Assembly: GCA_943914475.1 (NCBI GenBank)
Contig: CALUCE010000002.1
Coordinates: forward strand, 62,001-126,000
Length of the DNA: 64,000 nucleotides
Origin: an uncultured Anaerococcus sp.
Lineage (GTDB): Bacteria; Bacillota; Clostridia; Tissierellales; Peptoniphilaceae
Reading direction: 5' to 3'
Positions 16,133-24,466 of this stretch are shown here, piece after piece. The notes below the pieces were generated by a model that was not told where the DNA came from, searched no databases, and saw nothing but the letters and a program-made list of their open reading frames with translations. Position numbers and translations under genes: made by a program. Each line of letters starts with the position of its first letter. The first letter of the stretch is position 1.

Positions 16133-17506
16133 TTACTTTTCGTTTAAAATTCTCGCCATCAAGACTCCTGATGCAGAAGCTTGGGATAGGGAGTGGGTTA
16201 CTCCAGATCCATCTCCTAGGCAGTAAAGTCCCTTTTGGCTAGTTTCAAAGTTACTATCTACATCCACTACAGAGTTGTAGAATTTAACCTCTATTCCATA
16301 CAAGAGGGTATCATCATTGGCCATACCTGGTGCAATCTTATCAAGAGCATATATCATTTCTATGATATCATCCAGCTGTCTTTTTGGCATAACTAGGGAC
16401 AAGTCGCCTGCTGTAGCCTTTAGGGTAGGTTGGGTGAAGGATTTTTTCATCCTTCTTGCTGAAGACCTTCTTCCCTTTCTCAAGTCTCCAAATCTTTGCA
16501 TCAAGACTCCCCCGCCTAGCATATTTGAAAGCTTGGCTATGGATTCTCCATATTCGTTGGAATCTTTGAAAGGTTCAGTAAATCTATTGGTTACTAAAAG
16601 TGCAAAGTTGGTATTGTGGGTTCTCATTTCTGGGTCTGCATAGGAGTGGCCATTTACTGTCAGTATACCGTTTGTATTTTCAGTAACCACCTGTCCATAA
16701 GGATTCATGCAGAAAGTTCTAACAAGGTCGTTATATTGTTCAGTTTGGTAAACAATCTTTGCCTCATAAACTTCATCTGTTATATGTTTAAATACATCTG
16801 CAGGTACTTCAACCCTAAGGCCTATATCAACCCTATTTTTCTTGCTTTCTACGTTGAATTCTTCGCAAACTTCTGCTATCCACTTGGATCCACTTCTTCC
16901 TGCTGCAAGAACTAGGTCATTTGCTGTGAAAGATTCACCCTTGTTGGTTTTAACTATATATTTTCCATCTTCGTATTCAACTTCCACAACCTTGGTTAAA
17001 AACTCAAAGTCTATGGTATCTTTTACATATTCATAAATTTTATGTAGAATCATCCTGTTTCTTTCTGTACCAAAGTGTCTTACCTTGGCTTGAAGCAGGT
17101 GAAGGTCATGTCTTAGGCACTTGGTAGCAAGGTCAGAATTGTTGGTGGAGTAAAGCTTTGTCTCTCCCCCATCAAATTCCATAAGGACAGAATCTACATA
17201 TTCCATAAGATCCATGGCCTTGTCTATGCCTATGTATTGGTGGAGATCTCCTCCAAAGTTTGTTGTTATATTATATTTTCCATCGGATAGGGTTCCTGCT
17301 CCTCCAAAACCATACATAATATTGCATGGCTTACAGCCTATACAAGAATCTACCTTTCCTTCGGTTATAGGACAGGTTCTGTTTTCTACCTTTCTTCCTT
17401 CATCTATAACCAGGACCTTTTTTTCTGTCTGTAGTTTTGTAAACTCATAGGCCATAAAGGAGCCGCTAGCCCCTGAGCCTATTATTATTACATCATAATG
17501 TTTCAT
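16133..17506 (-). CDS. FAD-dependent dehydrogenase, COG2509 type
   Basis: A 457-residue flavoprotein. The dinucleotide-binding motif VIIIGSGASGSFMA is at residues 6-19. A cysteine cluster, CPITEGKVDSCIGCKPC (residues 46-62), precedes the conserved IMYGFGGAGTLSDGKYN motif that marks this family of uncharacterised dehydrogenases. A second FAD motif (GDGSGVTHSLSQASASG) is near the C-terminus. The physiological substrate is unknown. It lies 21 bp downstream of hydF and is probably in the same operon, which hints at a redox role in the same regulon. Confidence 0.85.
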   Translation of the reverse strand: MKHYDVIIIGSGASGSFMAYEFTKLQTEKKVLVIDEGRKVENRTCPITEGKVDSCIGCKPCNIMYGFGGAGTLSDGKYNITTNFGGDLHQYIGIDKAMDLMEYVDSVLMEFDGGETKLYSTNNSDLATKCLRHDLHLLQAKVRHFGTERNRMILHKIYEYVKDTIDFEFLTKVVEVEYEDGKYIVKTNKGESFTANDLVLAAGRSGSKWIAEVCEEFNVESKKNRVDIGLRVEVPADVFKHITDEVYEAKIVYQTEQYNDLVRTFCMNPYGQVVTENTNGILTVNGHSYADPEMRTHNTNFALLVTNRFTEPFKDSNEYGESIAKLSNMLGGGVLMQRFGDLRKGRRSSARRMKKSFTQPTLKATAGDLSLVMPKRQLDDIIEMIYALDKIAPGMANDDTLLYGIEVKFYNSVVDVDSNFETSQKGLYCLGDGSGVTHSLSQASASGVLMARILNEK

Positions 17507-17527
17507 ACTTCCCCCTTAATACTTATT

Positions 17528-18673
17528 TTATATGGATATCTTATCAAGGATGCCCTTTAAATAGGCAATGGTGATTCCATAATTTGTCATTGGTATATTT
17601 TTCTCTTTGGCCTTTTTAACCCTTGATAGGACATGGGACCTATTAAACATACAGGATCCACAGGCTATAATCAGGTCAAATTCGTCTATATTTTCAAAGT
17701 CATCTCCCCTTTGGAAGGAAAAATTCACTTGGGGATGGATTTTTTTAATTAGTTTGGGTAATTTAACTGTTCCTATATCCTCATCTACCGGAGGATGGGA
17801 ACAAGCTTCTGCTATCAAAATATTTTCTATAGGACTATCAAGTCTTTTTACAGACTCCATAAAATAGTCTATATCGCCCTTAAATTTAGAAAAAAGCACA
17901 GAAAAACTTGTTAATCTCACACCCTCAGGCTTTATATCATAAACTTCCTTAAAGACTTGAGAGTCCGTGATTATAAGGTCTATCTTGCCAGCTAAAAGAT
18001 CAAAAGTTTCCTTGGCACCCTCTGGCTTTGTGCAAATAGCCCTGGCGTTTTTATCAAGTATTTCCCTTATGGTTTGAACCTGAGGAGTTATAAGCCTGCC
18101 CTTGGGTGCTGCCTTATCTTGGGGCATGACCAAAACAACAGTAGAGTCTTCCTTTACTAAATCTCCAGTGATACTTATTTCTTCATCATCTTTAAATTCT
18201 TTTTTAATTTTAGAAAGAATTTTCTCCCTATCTTTACTAGCAAAGGAAGAATAGGTCTCATAGTCTATATTCTTAAATTCATCTTTAAGATTGGTAAATT
18301 CTTTCTTATCAGACTTTGATAAGACCTTGATGATTGGCTTTCCTGTTTTTTCTAAAAATTTTAAAAATTCTAAGTCATCTTTCTGGCTTAAAAGATAGAT
18401 AAAGCCATCACACTTATCTACTACCTTCTTGCTTTTTTCGTTTCTCATCTGGCCCAAGGAACCAAGATCATCTATGCCTGCTGTGTCTATAAAAACCACA
18501 GGCCCAAGATCTGTAATTTCCATAGCCTTGTAGATGGGGTCGGTGGTAGTTCCCTTGATATCGGATACTATGGCCACTTCTTCCCCAACCAAAGAGTTTA
18601 AAAAGGATGACTTACCAGAGTTTCTCTTTCCAAAGATACCTATATGAAACCTAAGTGACCTTTGGGTTTTCAT
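17528..18673 (-). CDS. hydF: [FeFe]-hydrogenase maturation GTPase HydF
   Basis: A 381-residue scaffold protein on which the 2Fe subcluster of [FeFe]-hydrogenase is assembled and handed to HydA. The GTPase domain has a P-loop GKRNSGKSS (14-22), switch threonines in DIKGTTTDP, and DTAG. The C-terminal domain carries the iron-sulfur ligands EACSHPP and CGSCMFNR (C-x-H and C-x-x-C). The length is slightly short of 400 but complete. It overlaps hydG by 4 bp. Confidence 0.96.
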   Translation of the reverse strand: MKTQRSLRFHIGIFGKRNSGKSSFLNSLVGEEVAIVSDIKGTTTDPIYKAMEITDLGPVVFIDTAGIDDLGSLGQMRNEKSKKVVDKCDGFIYLLSQKDDLEFLKFLEKTGKPIIKVLSKSDKKEFTNLKDEFKNIDYETYSSFASKDREKILSKIKKEFKDDEEISITGDLVKEDSTVVLVMPQDKAAPKGRLITPQVQTIREILDKNARAICTKPEGAKETFDLLAGKIDLIITDSQVFKEVYDIKPEGVRLTSFSVLFSKFKGDIDYFMESVKRLDSPIENILIAEACSHPPVDEDIGTVKLPKLIKKIHPQVNFSFQRGDDFENIDEFDLIIACGSCMFNRSHVLSRVKKAKEKNIPMTNYGITIAYLKGILDKISI

Positions 18674-20100
18674 ATCCTTATATCTCTCTTTCCAGCCCTT
18701 ATTTCTTCAAGCCATCCAGAAGTTGATTGTCTTACTTTTTCGTTGTCTATGTGAGGAATCATTTCTTCTATGATTTTTTCCCCATCTTTTCTTGTCTCTT
18801 CTCCTGCATAGTCGATTAGGTATTCTTGGAGGGTCATAAGAGCATTTGGTAGGCAAATATTTCCAATTTGTCCAGCCTTTACCAAGGACATAAACCTGTC
18901 TCCAGTTCTTCCCTTTCTATAGCAAGCTGTACAGAATGATGGAATATGGCCCATGGATATTAGCCAGTCTACTATCTCATCCAAGGTTCTTTGGTCTGAG
19001 GTATCAAATTGTTCACTTCCTTCAGAACCACTTTCCTTTAAATCTTCGCTGTAGCCACCCACAGATGTTTTTGATCCACCAGAAATTTGGCTTATACCAA
19101 GTTCTAGGACTTTTTCCCTAGTTTCCTTGCTTTCTCTGGTTGAAATTATCATGCCTGTGTATGGTGCTGATATTCTTATACAAGCTACAATTTTCGCAAA
19201 GATATCATCGTTGATAGAGTTATCAAAGTCACCTGGGTCTATATCATCTGCCGGTCTTATCCTTGGAACAGAAATTGTGTGTGGGCCTACTTCAAATCTT
19301 GCTTCCAAGTGTTCTGCATGCATCATAAGTCCTATAAAGTCATACTTATAGTTCTCAAGGCCAAACAAAACACCAATTCCAACATCATCTATACCACCAA
19401 GTTGGGCCCTATCCATGGCTTCTGTGTGGTAGGCGTAGTTATGTTTTGGTCCGGTTGGATGAAGCTTTTCGTAATTTTCTTTGTTGTAGGTTTCTTGGAA
19501 TAATATGTAGGTTCCTATACCAGCTTCCTTTAATTTCCTATAGTTTTCTACAGATGTTGCAGCTATATTCACATTTACTCTTCTGATATCACCATTTTTG
19601 TGGTGGATAGAATAGATTGTCTTTATAGACTCAAGCACATATTCTATAGGGCTGTTTACAGGGTCTTCTCCAGTTTCTAGGGCAAGTCTTTTGTGGCCCA
19701 TGTCTTGGAGGGCTATAACTTCTTTTTTAATTTCTTCTTGGCTAAGTTTTTTTCTTGGTATGTGTTTATTTTTTGCATGGTAAGGACAATATACACATCC
19801 GTTTACACAGTAGTTTGAAAGGTAAAGTGGGGCAAATAGTACAATCCTATTGCCATAAAATCTTTCTTTTAAGTCCTTGGCCAAGGCAAAGATTTCTTCG
19901 TTTAGGTCTTCTTCCTCACATGATAAAAGCACAAAAGCTTCCTTGTAGCTTAGGCCCTTGGCTTTTTTTGCCTTTTCTAGAATTTCTTTGATAAGGTCCC
20001 TGTTATTTGCGTTGGCCTTACCGTATTCTAAGGTTTGTAAAATTTCCTCGTGGTTAATAAATTCTTCTGCTTTTTCTGATTTAACGTCGTATTTCATCAT
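18670..20100 (-). CDS. hydG: [FeFe]-hydrogenase maturase HydG (tyrosine lyase)
   Basis: A 476-residue radical-SAM enzyme that cleaves tyrosine to supply CO and cyanide ligands for the hydrogenase H-cluster. The SAM cluster motif is CVNGCVYC (C-x3-C-x2-C) at about residues 98-105. The C-terminal auxiliary cluster motif is in FCTACYRKGRTGDRF (C-x2-C) with a later Cys in GNICLPNAL. Length matches HydG. It directly abuts hydE (stop and start adjacent), and overlaps hydF. Confidence 0.97.
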   Translation of the reverse strand: MMKYDVKSEKAEEFINHEEILQTLEYGKANANNRDLIKEILEKAKKAKGLSYKEAFVLLSCEEEDLNEEIFALAKDLKERFYGNRIVLFAPLYLSNYCVNGCVYCPYHAKNKHIPRKKLSQEEIKKEVIALQDMGHKRLALETGEDPVNSPIEYVLESIKTIYSIHHKNGDIRRVNVNIAATSVENYRKLKEAGIGTYILFQETYNKENYEKLHPTGPKHNYAYHTEAMDRAQLGGIDDVGIGVLFGLENYKYDFIGLMMHAEHLEARFEVGPHTISVPRIRPADDIDPGDFDNSINDDIFAKIVACIRISAPYTGMIISTRESKETREKVLELGISQISGGSKTSVGGYSEDLKESGSEGSEQFDTSDQRTLDEIVDWLISMGHIPSFCTACYRKGRTGDRFMSLVKAGQIGNICLPNALMTLQEYLIDYAGEETRKDGEKIIEEMIPHIDNEKVRQSTSGWLEEIRAGKRDIRI

Positions 20101-21120
20101 CTATTCCTCTTTGTAGTCTCCTTTGTCTATAACAATTTTATATCCATAGGCTTTTAATAAGTCGTCAAGTTTTTTTAGTCCAAAGGCGCTTTCAAGTCCC
20201 AAGACCTCTTTTTTATCATAAAGAGTGTAGTTTGCCTTGGCAAAATCAGGACTCAAATTTGGCATTATGACATTGGAACCCGACAAAATCCCCTTAATCC
20301 TACCATTTTCATCTATGGTATTAAGGGCTGTGGTCGAAGGAATCAAAGCATGAGGATTTTCTATCCTTAGTATGGAAATAAGCCTAGTAGTAAGGTCACT
20401 AGTCCCATTTTCCCTATCTTTAAATATGGTATCTTTATGAGAAATAAAAGGCCCTATCCCTATCATTTGTGGTCTGATCTTTCTAATTAGTTTTATATCT
20501 TCTATGTGACTTTCAATAGAGCTAAAGGGTGCTCCTACCATAAAGCCTGTTCCTATCTGATAGCCCAGGCTTTTCATATATAAGAGATCTTCTATTCTCT
20601 GGTCAAGAGATTGGTCTTTTGGATGAAGCTTATTAAAGATTTCTTCATTGGCAGATTCATGCCTTAAAAGATATCTATCAGCCCCAGCTTCTTTTAACTT
20701 GTAGTAAGACTCATGGTCTCTGTGTCCCAAAGACAGGGTTATCCTAGTATCAGGATAAAAACTTTTGATTGTTTTTATGATTTCTATAAAGAAATCATCA
20801 TCCTGCTTAGGATCTTCTCCTCCTTGGAGAACAAAGGTCCTAAAACCAAGCTTATAGCCCAGGTGTGCCTGGTTTATAATTTCTTTTTTGCTTAGTCTGA
20901 ATCTTTCTACATGGGTATTTTCCCTATTTATTCCACAATAAAAACAGCCCTGCCTGCAAAAGTTTGAGATTTCAATTAAACCTCTAATATAAACTTCATT
21001 AGCGTAGACTTCTTGGGCTATCTCTCTTGCTTTCTTATGAAGATCCTCTATCTCTTTTTCATCATCACAGGTCAAAAGATATAAAAGTTCTTTATCAGAA
21101 AATTTATTTTTTTGAAGCAT
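20101..21120 (-). CDS. hydE: [FeFe]-hydrogenase maturase HydE (radical SAM)
   Basis: A 339-residue radical-SAM protein that participates in building the dithiomethylamine-bridged 2Fe unit. The cluster motif CRQGCFYCG (C-x3-C-x2-C) is at about residues 54-62. The downstream FVLQGGEDP and GTGFMVGAPF motifs are typical of the BioB-like HydE family. It overlaps the TM1266-like gene by 17 bp and abuts hydG, in the order regulator-hydE-hydG-hydF. Confidence 0.96.
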   Translation of the reverse strand: MLQKNKFSDKELLYLLTCDDEKEIEDLHKKAREIAQEVYANEVYIRGLIEISNFCRQGCFYCGINRENTHVERFRLSKKEIINQAHLGYKLGFRTFVLQGGEDPKQDDDFFIEIIKTIKSFYPDTRITLSLGHRDHESYYKLKEAGADRYLLRHESANEEIFNKLHPKDQSLDQRIEDLLYMKSLGYQIGTGFMVGAPFSSIESHIEDIKLIRKIRPQMIGIGPFISHKDTIFKDRENGTSDLTTRLISILRIENPHALIPSTTALNTIDENGRIKGILSGSNVIMPNLSPDFAKANYTLYDKKEVLGLESAFGLKKLDDLLKAYGYKIVIDKGDYKEE

Positions 21121-21364
21121 AGGTCACCTTAGAAATAACTCCATCAAGACTACCAAGTTTTCCACTCAAGGCAGAAATTTCTTCTTGGCTAGCCTTAACA
21201 ACTAGGGTTATTATATTAAGCCCCTCTTCAACATTAGGAAGGCCCATCCTTCCTACTATATATTTTCCATAAAGATGGAGAAGATCATTTACCTTATGTA
21301 TGTAGTTTTTGTCTTCCACAAATATAGCTATTATTGCAATTCTCATAAATTCCTCCGGTTTCAA
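21104..21364 (-). CDS. TM1266-type hydrogenase-associated regulator
   Basis: An 86-residue ACT/NikR-C-like small protein (MRIAIIAIFVEDKNYIHKVNDLLHLYGKYIVGRMGLP...). Family members are found beside hydEGF and are named putative iron-only hydrogenase system regulators, but their molecular action is not established. I note a possible shorter start at the second Met (residue 7), which better fits the family; GGAGG lies just upstream of the first codon. First gene of the hyd operon, with a TATAAT (21403-21398) on the minus strand as probable -10. Confidence 0.85.
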   Translation of the reverse strand: MKPEEFMRIAIIAIFVEDKNYIHKVNDLLHLYGKYIVGRMGLPNVEEGLNIITLVVKASQEEISALSGKLGSLDGVISKVTYASKK

Positions 21365-21430
21365 GTCAGGTATCCTTCTTTGTCACCTTTAGTTTTTATT
21401 ATATCATATTTATTTTTACAAAAGAACACA

Positions 21431-21460
21431 AAAAGAAGGCCAGAAACTAATCCAGCCTTC
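21431..21460 (-). terminator. Terminator after hsp20
   Basis: Arms GAAGGC (21435-21440) and GCCTTC (21455-21460), read on the minus strand as GAAGGC...GCCTTCTTTTT. It separates hsp20 from the downstream hyd operon. Confidence 0.75.
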
Positions 21461-21480
21461 CTTATATATAAGCTTATTTA

Positions 21481-21924
21481 TTATTCTATTGCTATATGTT
21501 TTTTAGTCTCCTTTACTTGGCTTTTGCCTAGCTTAATCTCAAGGATTCCATCATTTAAACTTGCCTTGATATTATCTTCGTCTATATTAGGGAAGTACAT
21601 GGACCTTGACATTTGAGAAGATTTTCTTTCCTTATGAATGTAGTTTTTGTCCTCATCAGACTTATCTACTTCTTCATTTTTTTGAGCTGATATTACAAGT
21701 TTTCCTTCATCTAGGCTTATTGCAATATCATCCTTAGAAAATCCTGGCATTTCTGCTTCTACAAGGTAGGAATCATCTTTTTCTGACACATCTACCTTAA
21801 AGCTTGATTCATAAACTGATCCTCTACTTAAAAAGTCATCATTAAAGAATGAATCAATCATATTGTTAAAGTCTCTGAAATTACTATTTAGTAATGAATT
21901 GTTTTTTCTAATAATGTTTGTCAT
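21481..21924 (-). CDS. Hsp20/alpha-crystallin small heat shock protein
   Basis: A 147-residue ATP-independent holdase chaperone. The alpha-crystallin domain runs from about residue 40 to the end: VDVSEKDDSYLVEAEMPGFSKDDI, a central ISAQKNEE strand and the conserved A-x-L-x-D-G-I-L-x-I/V motif (ASLNDGILEIKL). I choose the ATG at 21924, preceded by GGAGG and five bases; a TTG 12 bp upstream sits inside the ribosome site. The upstream region has a strong promoter and a CIRCE element, implying HrcA repression relieved by heat. Confidence 0.95.
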   Translation of the reverse strand: MTNIIRKNNSLLNSNFRDFNNMIDSFFNDDFLSRGSVYESSFKVDVSEKDDSYLVEAEMPGFSKDDIAISLDEGKLVISAQKNEEVDKSDEDKNYIHKERKSSQMSRSMYFPNIDEDNIKASLNDGILEIKLGKSQVKETKKHIAIE

Positions 21925-21951
21925 ATATACCTCCAAATATTTTTAACCCCG

Positions 21952-21978
21952 TTAGCACTCTTATCATTTGTCTGCTAA
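21952..21978. promoter_or_regulatory. CIRCE operator (HrcA site) for hsp20
   Basis: TTAGCACTC-N9-GTCTGCTAA matches the CIRCE consensus TTAGCACTC-N9-GAGTGCTAA at 16 of 18 positions. It lies just downstream of the hsp20 transcription start and before the ribosome site, the usual place for HrcA repression. hrcA itself is not in the window. Confidence 0.88.
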
Positions 21979-21989
21979 CTTCTATTCTT

Positions 21990-22018
21990 AATATACTTGG
22001 AAGGTCAGGGAAAGTCAA
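21990..22018 (-). promoter_or_regulatory. hsp20 promoter
   Basis: On the minus strand TTGACT (22018-22013), 17 bp, TATATT (21995-21990). Near-consensus housekeeping promoter immediately upstream of the CIRCE element. Confidence 0.8.
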
Positions 22019-22039
22019 ATTATTTTTTTAAATTTTTAA

Positions 22040-22080
22040 AATAAAAAATACCAGACTTCAAAAGCTTGAAAATCTGGCAT
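22040..22080 (-). terminator. Terminator after the YwlG-family gene
   Basis: On the minus strand CCAGA-TTCAA-loop-TTGAA-TCTGG with small internal mismatches, followed by a T-rich run (TATTTTTTATTTT). It ends the 22104-22643 gene. Confidence 0.8.
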
Positions 22081-22103
22081 TTATTATCTTTTTATTTAAT
22101 TTA

Positions 22104-22643
22104 TCATTTGTAAACAGCCCTCTCACCGCCAATAAGTTTTGGCCTAGACCTTAGGGCTGTCAAATGTGCCTTGCCTATTTCTTTAATGGAAAGTCTTACT
22201 GGAACTTGGACAAACTTCACATGCATACCTATAGAAGTATCTCCTATATCAAGTCCTGCCTGGGCCACCACATGTTCTATCATTACTGGATCTTCCATAA
22301 GCTTATAGGCTGCCATGGACATTGATCCACCTGCATGGAGGGCAGGCACAACCGATACTATTTCAAAGCCATTCTTTTCGGCAATTTCTCTTTCAACTAC
22401 CAAGGCCCTATTGATATGTTCGCAACCTTGAACTGCTAGATAAAGTTTATTTTCTTTAGTAACTTTTAAAATTTCCTCAACAACTGCAAGACCTATCTCT
22501 TCGCTTGAGTTTTTGCCTATATGAGATCCTAAAACTTCTGAAGAAGATCCTCCAAGGACAATAATATCTCCCTCCTTTTGAGATGACTTAGCCAAAAGTT
22601 CCTCTATAGCAAGCTTACTTTCCTTTCTAATTTCTTCTAACAT
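22104..22643 (-). CDS. UPF0340 (YwlG-like) family protein
   Basis: A 179-residue cytosolic protein. It shows family stretches such as DIIVLGGSSSEVLGSHIGK (25-43), the VQGCEHINRALVVERE block and PALHAGGSMSMAAYKLM. No catalytic function has been established for the family; in Bacillus ywlG lies near ywlF/glyA. Here it is a single-gene unit, with AAGGAGG before its ATG and a terminator after it. Confidence 0.85.
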   Translation of the reverse strand: MLEEIRKESKLAIEELLAKSSQKEGDIIVLGGSSSEVLGSHIGKNSSEEIGLAVVEEILKVTKENKLYLAVQGCEHINRALVVEREIAEKNGFEIVSVVPALHAGGSMSMAAYKLMEDPVMIEHVVAQAGLDIGDTSIGMHVKFVQVPVRLSIKEIGKAHLTALRSRPKLIGGERAVYK

Positions 22644-22784
22644 AAAGTCCTCCTTTTATCTTAATATAACTGTAAATAAGTAAAAAACAAGCAAATAATT
22701 TTTTTACTATATTTAATAAATTTGTGATAGAATATATACATACTCAATAATTAACAAAGTTTTACATTTTTTATAGGAGACCAT

Positions 22785-23495
22785 ATGTTTGACGTTTTAA
22801 AAAAAGCATTTCCATATACCATACCCGTACTATTGGGTTACTGTTTTTTAGGGCTTGCTTATGGACTATTCGTATCAGAAGCTGGATATCCGGCCTGGTC
22901 AGCAGCCCTGATGAGTTTAATAATCTATGCTGGTAGCTTGCAGTTTGTTCTGATTCCACTTTTAACCAGTCCAGTTTCCATCATAGCTCTTGTTGGAATT
23001 ACAGTATCCATTTCTATTAGACACTTATTTTATGGTTTAAATATGATAGAAACTGCAAACAAGTCTAAATCAAAAATTTTATTTATCCACTGCCTATCAG
23101 ATGAGACCTATGCTTTGATATCAGCCCTCAAGGCACCTGAAGGAATAAAGAAAGAAGATTTCTACTTGGCCATAGGTGTACTAAACTATTTTTATTGGGC
23201 ATTTTTCGCCTGGCTAGGAGCAATCTTTGGCAATATCTTTACCTTCAACACCCAAGGACTTGACTTTGTCTTGGTAGCACTTTTTGTTGTTTTGTTTGTA
23301 GAACAATGGAAGGCAGCCCCAACCCATATACCAGCCCTAGCAGGACTTGGAATATCTGTCCTAAGTCTTTTGTTTTTTGGACAAAAGAAATTTATGATCC
23401 CTGCTATGCTTATCATTGTCTTATCCTTGATAGGAAGTAAAAATATAGTTTTAGAACATACAGAAAAAAACGAGAGGCGAGAAAAAAATGACTAA
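22785..23495 (+). CDS. azlC: AzlC-family branched-chain amino acid export subunit
   Basis: A 236-residue membrane protein with about seven hydrophobic segments. It begins with FPYTIPVLLGYCFLGLAYGLF and continues SLQFVLIPLL and SIRHLFYGLNM, the family hallmarks. AzlC and AzlD together export branched-chain amino acids (and analogues) in Bacillus. The ATG follows TAGGAGA. The gene overlaps azlD by 8 bp. Confidence 0.92.
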   Translation: MFDVLKKAFPYTIPVLLGYCFLGLAYGLFVSEAGYPAWSAALMSLIIYAGSLQFVLIPLLTSPVSIIALVGITVSISIRHLFYGLNMIETANKSKSKILFIHCLSDETYALISALKAPEGIKKEDFYLAIGVLNYFYWAFFAWLGAIFGNIFTFNTQGLDFVLVALFVVLFVEQWKAAPTHIPALAGLGISVLSLLFFGQKKFMIPAMLIIVLSLIGSKNIVLEHTEKNERREKND

Positions 23496-23808
23496 AGAAA
23501 TATGGATAACAATCTTAGTTCCAGCAGTAATAACATTTCTTTTAAGGGCAACACCTTTTATATTCTTTTCAAAAAAAGAGGTGCCTGAGATGATTCTTTA
23601 TATAGGTAAATACCTACCCTTTGCCATGATGGGACTCTTAGTAGTCTTTGCTTTAAAGGAAGTAAGTATCCTAGAATATCCATACGGCCTACCAGAGGCA
23701 GTATCGATAATAGCAGTTGTGCTTTTGCACCTATGGAAAAAGAATATGCTTGTAAGTATAGGCGGAGGTACTATCCTCTATATGCTTATAGTACAAAATT
23801 TAGTTTAA
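23488..23808 (+). CDS. azlD: AzlD-family branched-chain amino acid export subunit
   Basis: A 106-residue, four-segment membrane protein, the small partner of AzlC. The opening (TILVPAVITFLLRATPFIFF) and the LPFAMMGLLVVFALK segment are typical. The ribosome site lies in the end of azlC (GAGAGGCGAG region). A hairpin terminator follows 18 bp after the stop. Confidence 0.9.
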   Translation: MTKEIWITILVPAVITFLLRATPFIFFSKKEVPEMILYIGKYLPFAMMGLLVVFALKEVSILEYPYGLPEAVSIIAVVLLHLWKKNMLVSIGGGTILYMLIVQNLV

Positions 23809-23825
23809 CAATATATCTAAAAATT

Positions 23826-23850
23826 AAGTTCCTTTATGGAACTTTTTTTC
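23826..23850 (+). terminator. Terminator after azlCD
   Basis: AAGTTCC (23826-23832), five-base loop, GGAACTT (23838-23844), followed by a run of T. Confidence 0.88.
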
Positions 23851-24008
23851 TGCAAAATTTTGCATTACTAGTAAAAATTCTTTACCAGTAAAAAATAATA
23901 AGCCCTAAAAATTTTTGAACAAACCAGTAAAAATATTTTACTCTAATAATAACAAATAATAAGTATTGAATAATAAAATATATATAGTAAAACTTTTTTA
24001 CTAGTAAT
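23851..24008. repeat. Cluster of short palindromes with AGTAAA/TTTACT arms
   Basis: A perfect 14-bp palindrome TGCAAAATTTTGCA (23851-23864) is followed by three sites of form AGTAAA-N5-TTTACT: 23870-23886 (last base differs), 23926-23942 and 23986-24002, spaced 56 and 60 bp apart. Sites one and three also share TTACTAGTAA. The pattern resembles an array of operators or an AT-rich protein-binding locus, yet it is downstream of both flanking genes rather than in front of one. Confidence 0.55.
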
Positions 24009-24466
24009 ATTTTTTTCATCAAGCTAGAATTTTTAATAAGATAATAATACTAAAAACACCCCTAGCTGTCACTCCTAATAAATTTTAAAAGCCCCACAAG
24101 CTTTATTATAAATCTACTCGTAGGACATAAGCTTTACTGATCACTTATTTAAAATTAAATCCTTCTATCCATTTGTTTTTCCTTTTTGCCAACATTGACC
24201 ATGAAGGGTCAAAGTCACTTAGTCTATATTAGACCTTAATACACTCTTAAACGAAACAAATCCATTAAGTACCTACACACGCTATCGAGACATAATACAA
24301 GGCATTTAAAACGCTATTTGACCCATATGGATATCTAGGCTTAGGTCAGAAATCCAGCTTAAGATTTAAGTAATGCTTTTCTATCAACTTTTTTGATCTT
24401 TTGCATTATGAAATCTAGCAGATAAACTCTTACTTCTACCATACTTTAGGCTAAGTTCATATAAAT
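24009..24466. other. 458-bp stretch without an intact gene; possible decayed coding sequence
   Basis: No open frame of useful length on either strand. Several minus-strand segments read protein-like but are broken by stops: about 24366-24440 (MVEVRVYLLDFIMQKIKKVD), 24240-24320 (ending YLMDLFRLRVY) and 24155-24232 (FDPSWSMLAKRKNKWIEGF). It also holds palindromes TTGACC-N6-GGTCAA (24195-24212) and GTCTA-N3-TAGAC. It may be the fossil of a gene that followed the kinase, or a structured 3' RNA. Confidence 0.35.

Noticed and set aside
22771..22959. 62-codon minus-strand frame at the start of azlC
   Set aside because: Antisense to a clear membrane-protein gene, no initiation signals.
24009..24466. 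tRNA or known riboswitch in the gap after the kinase
   Set aside because: No cloverleaf, no conserved aptamer core; only scattered dyads.
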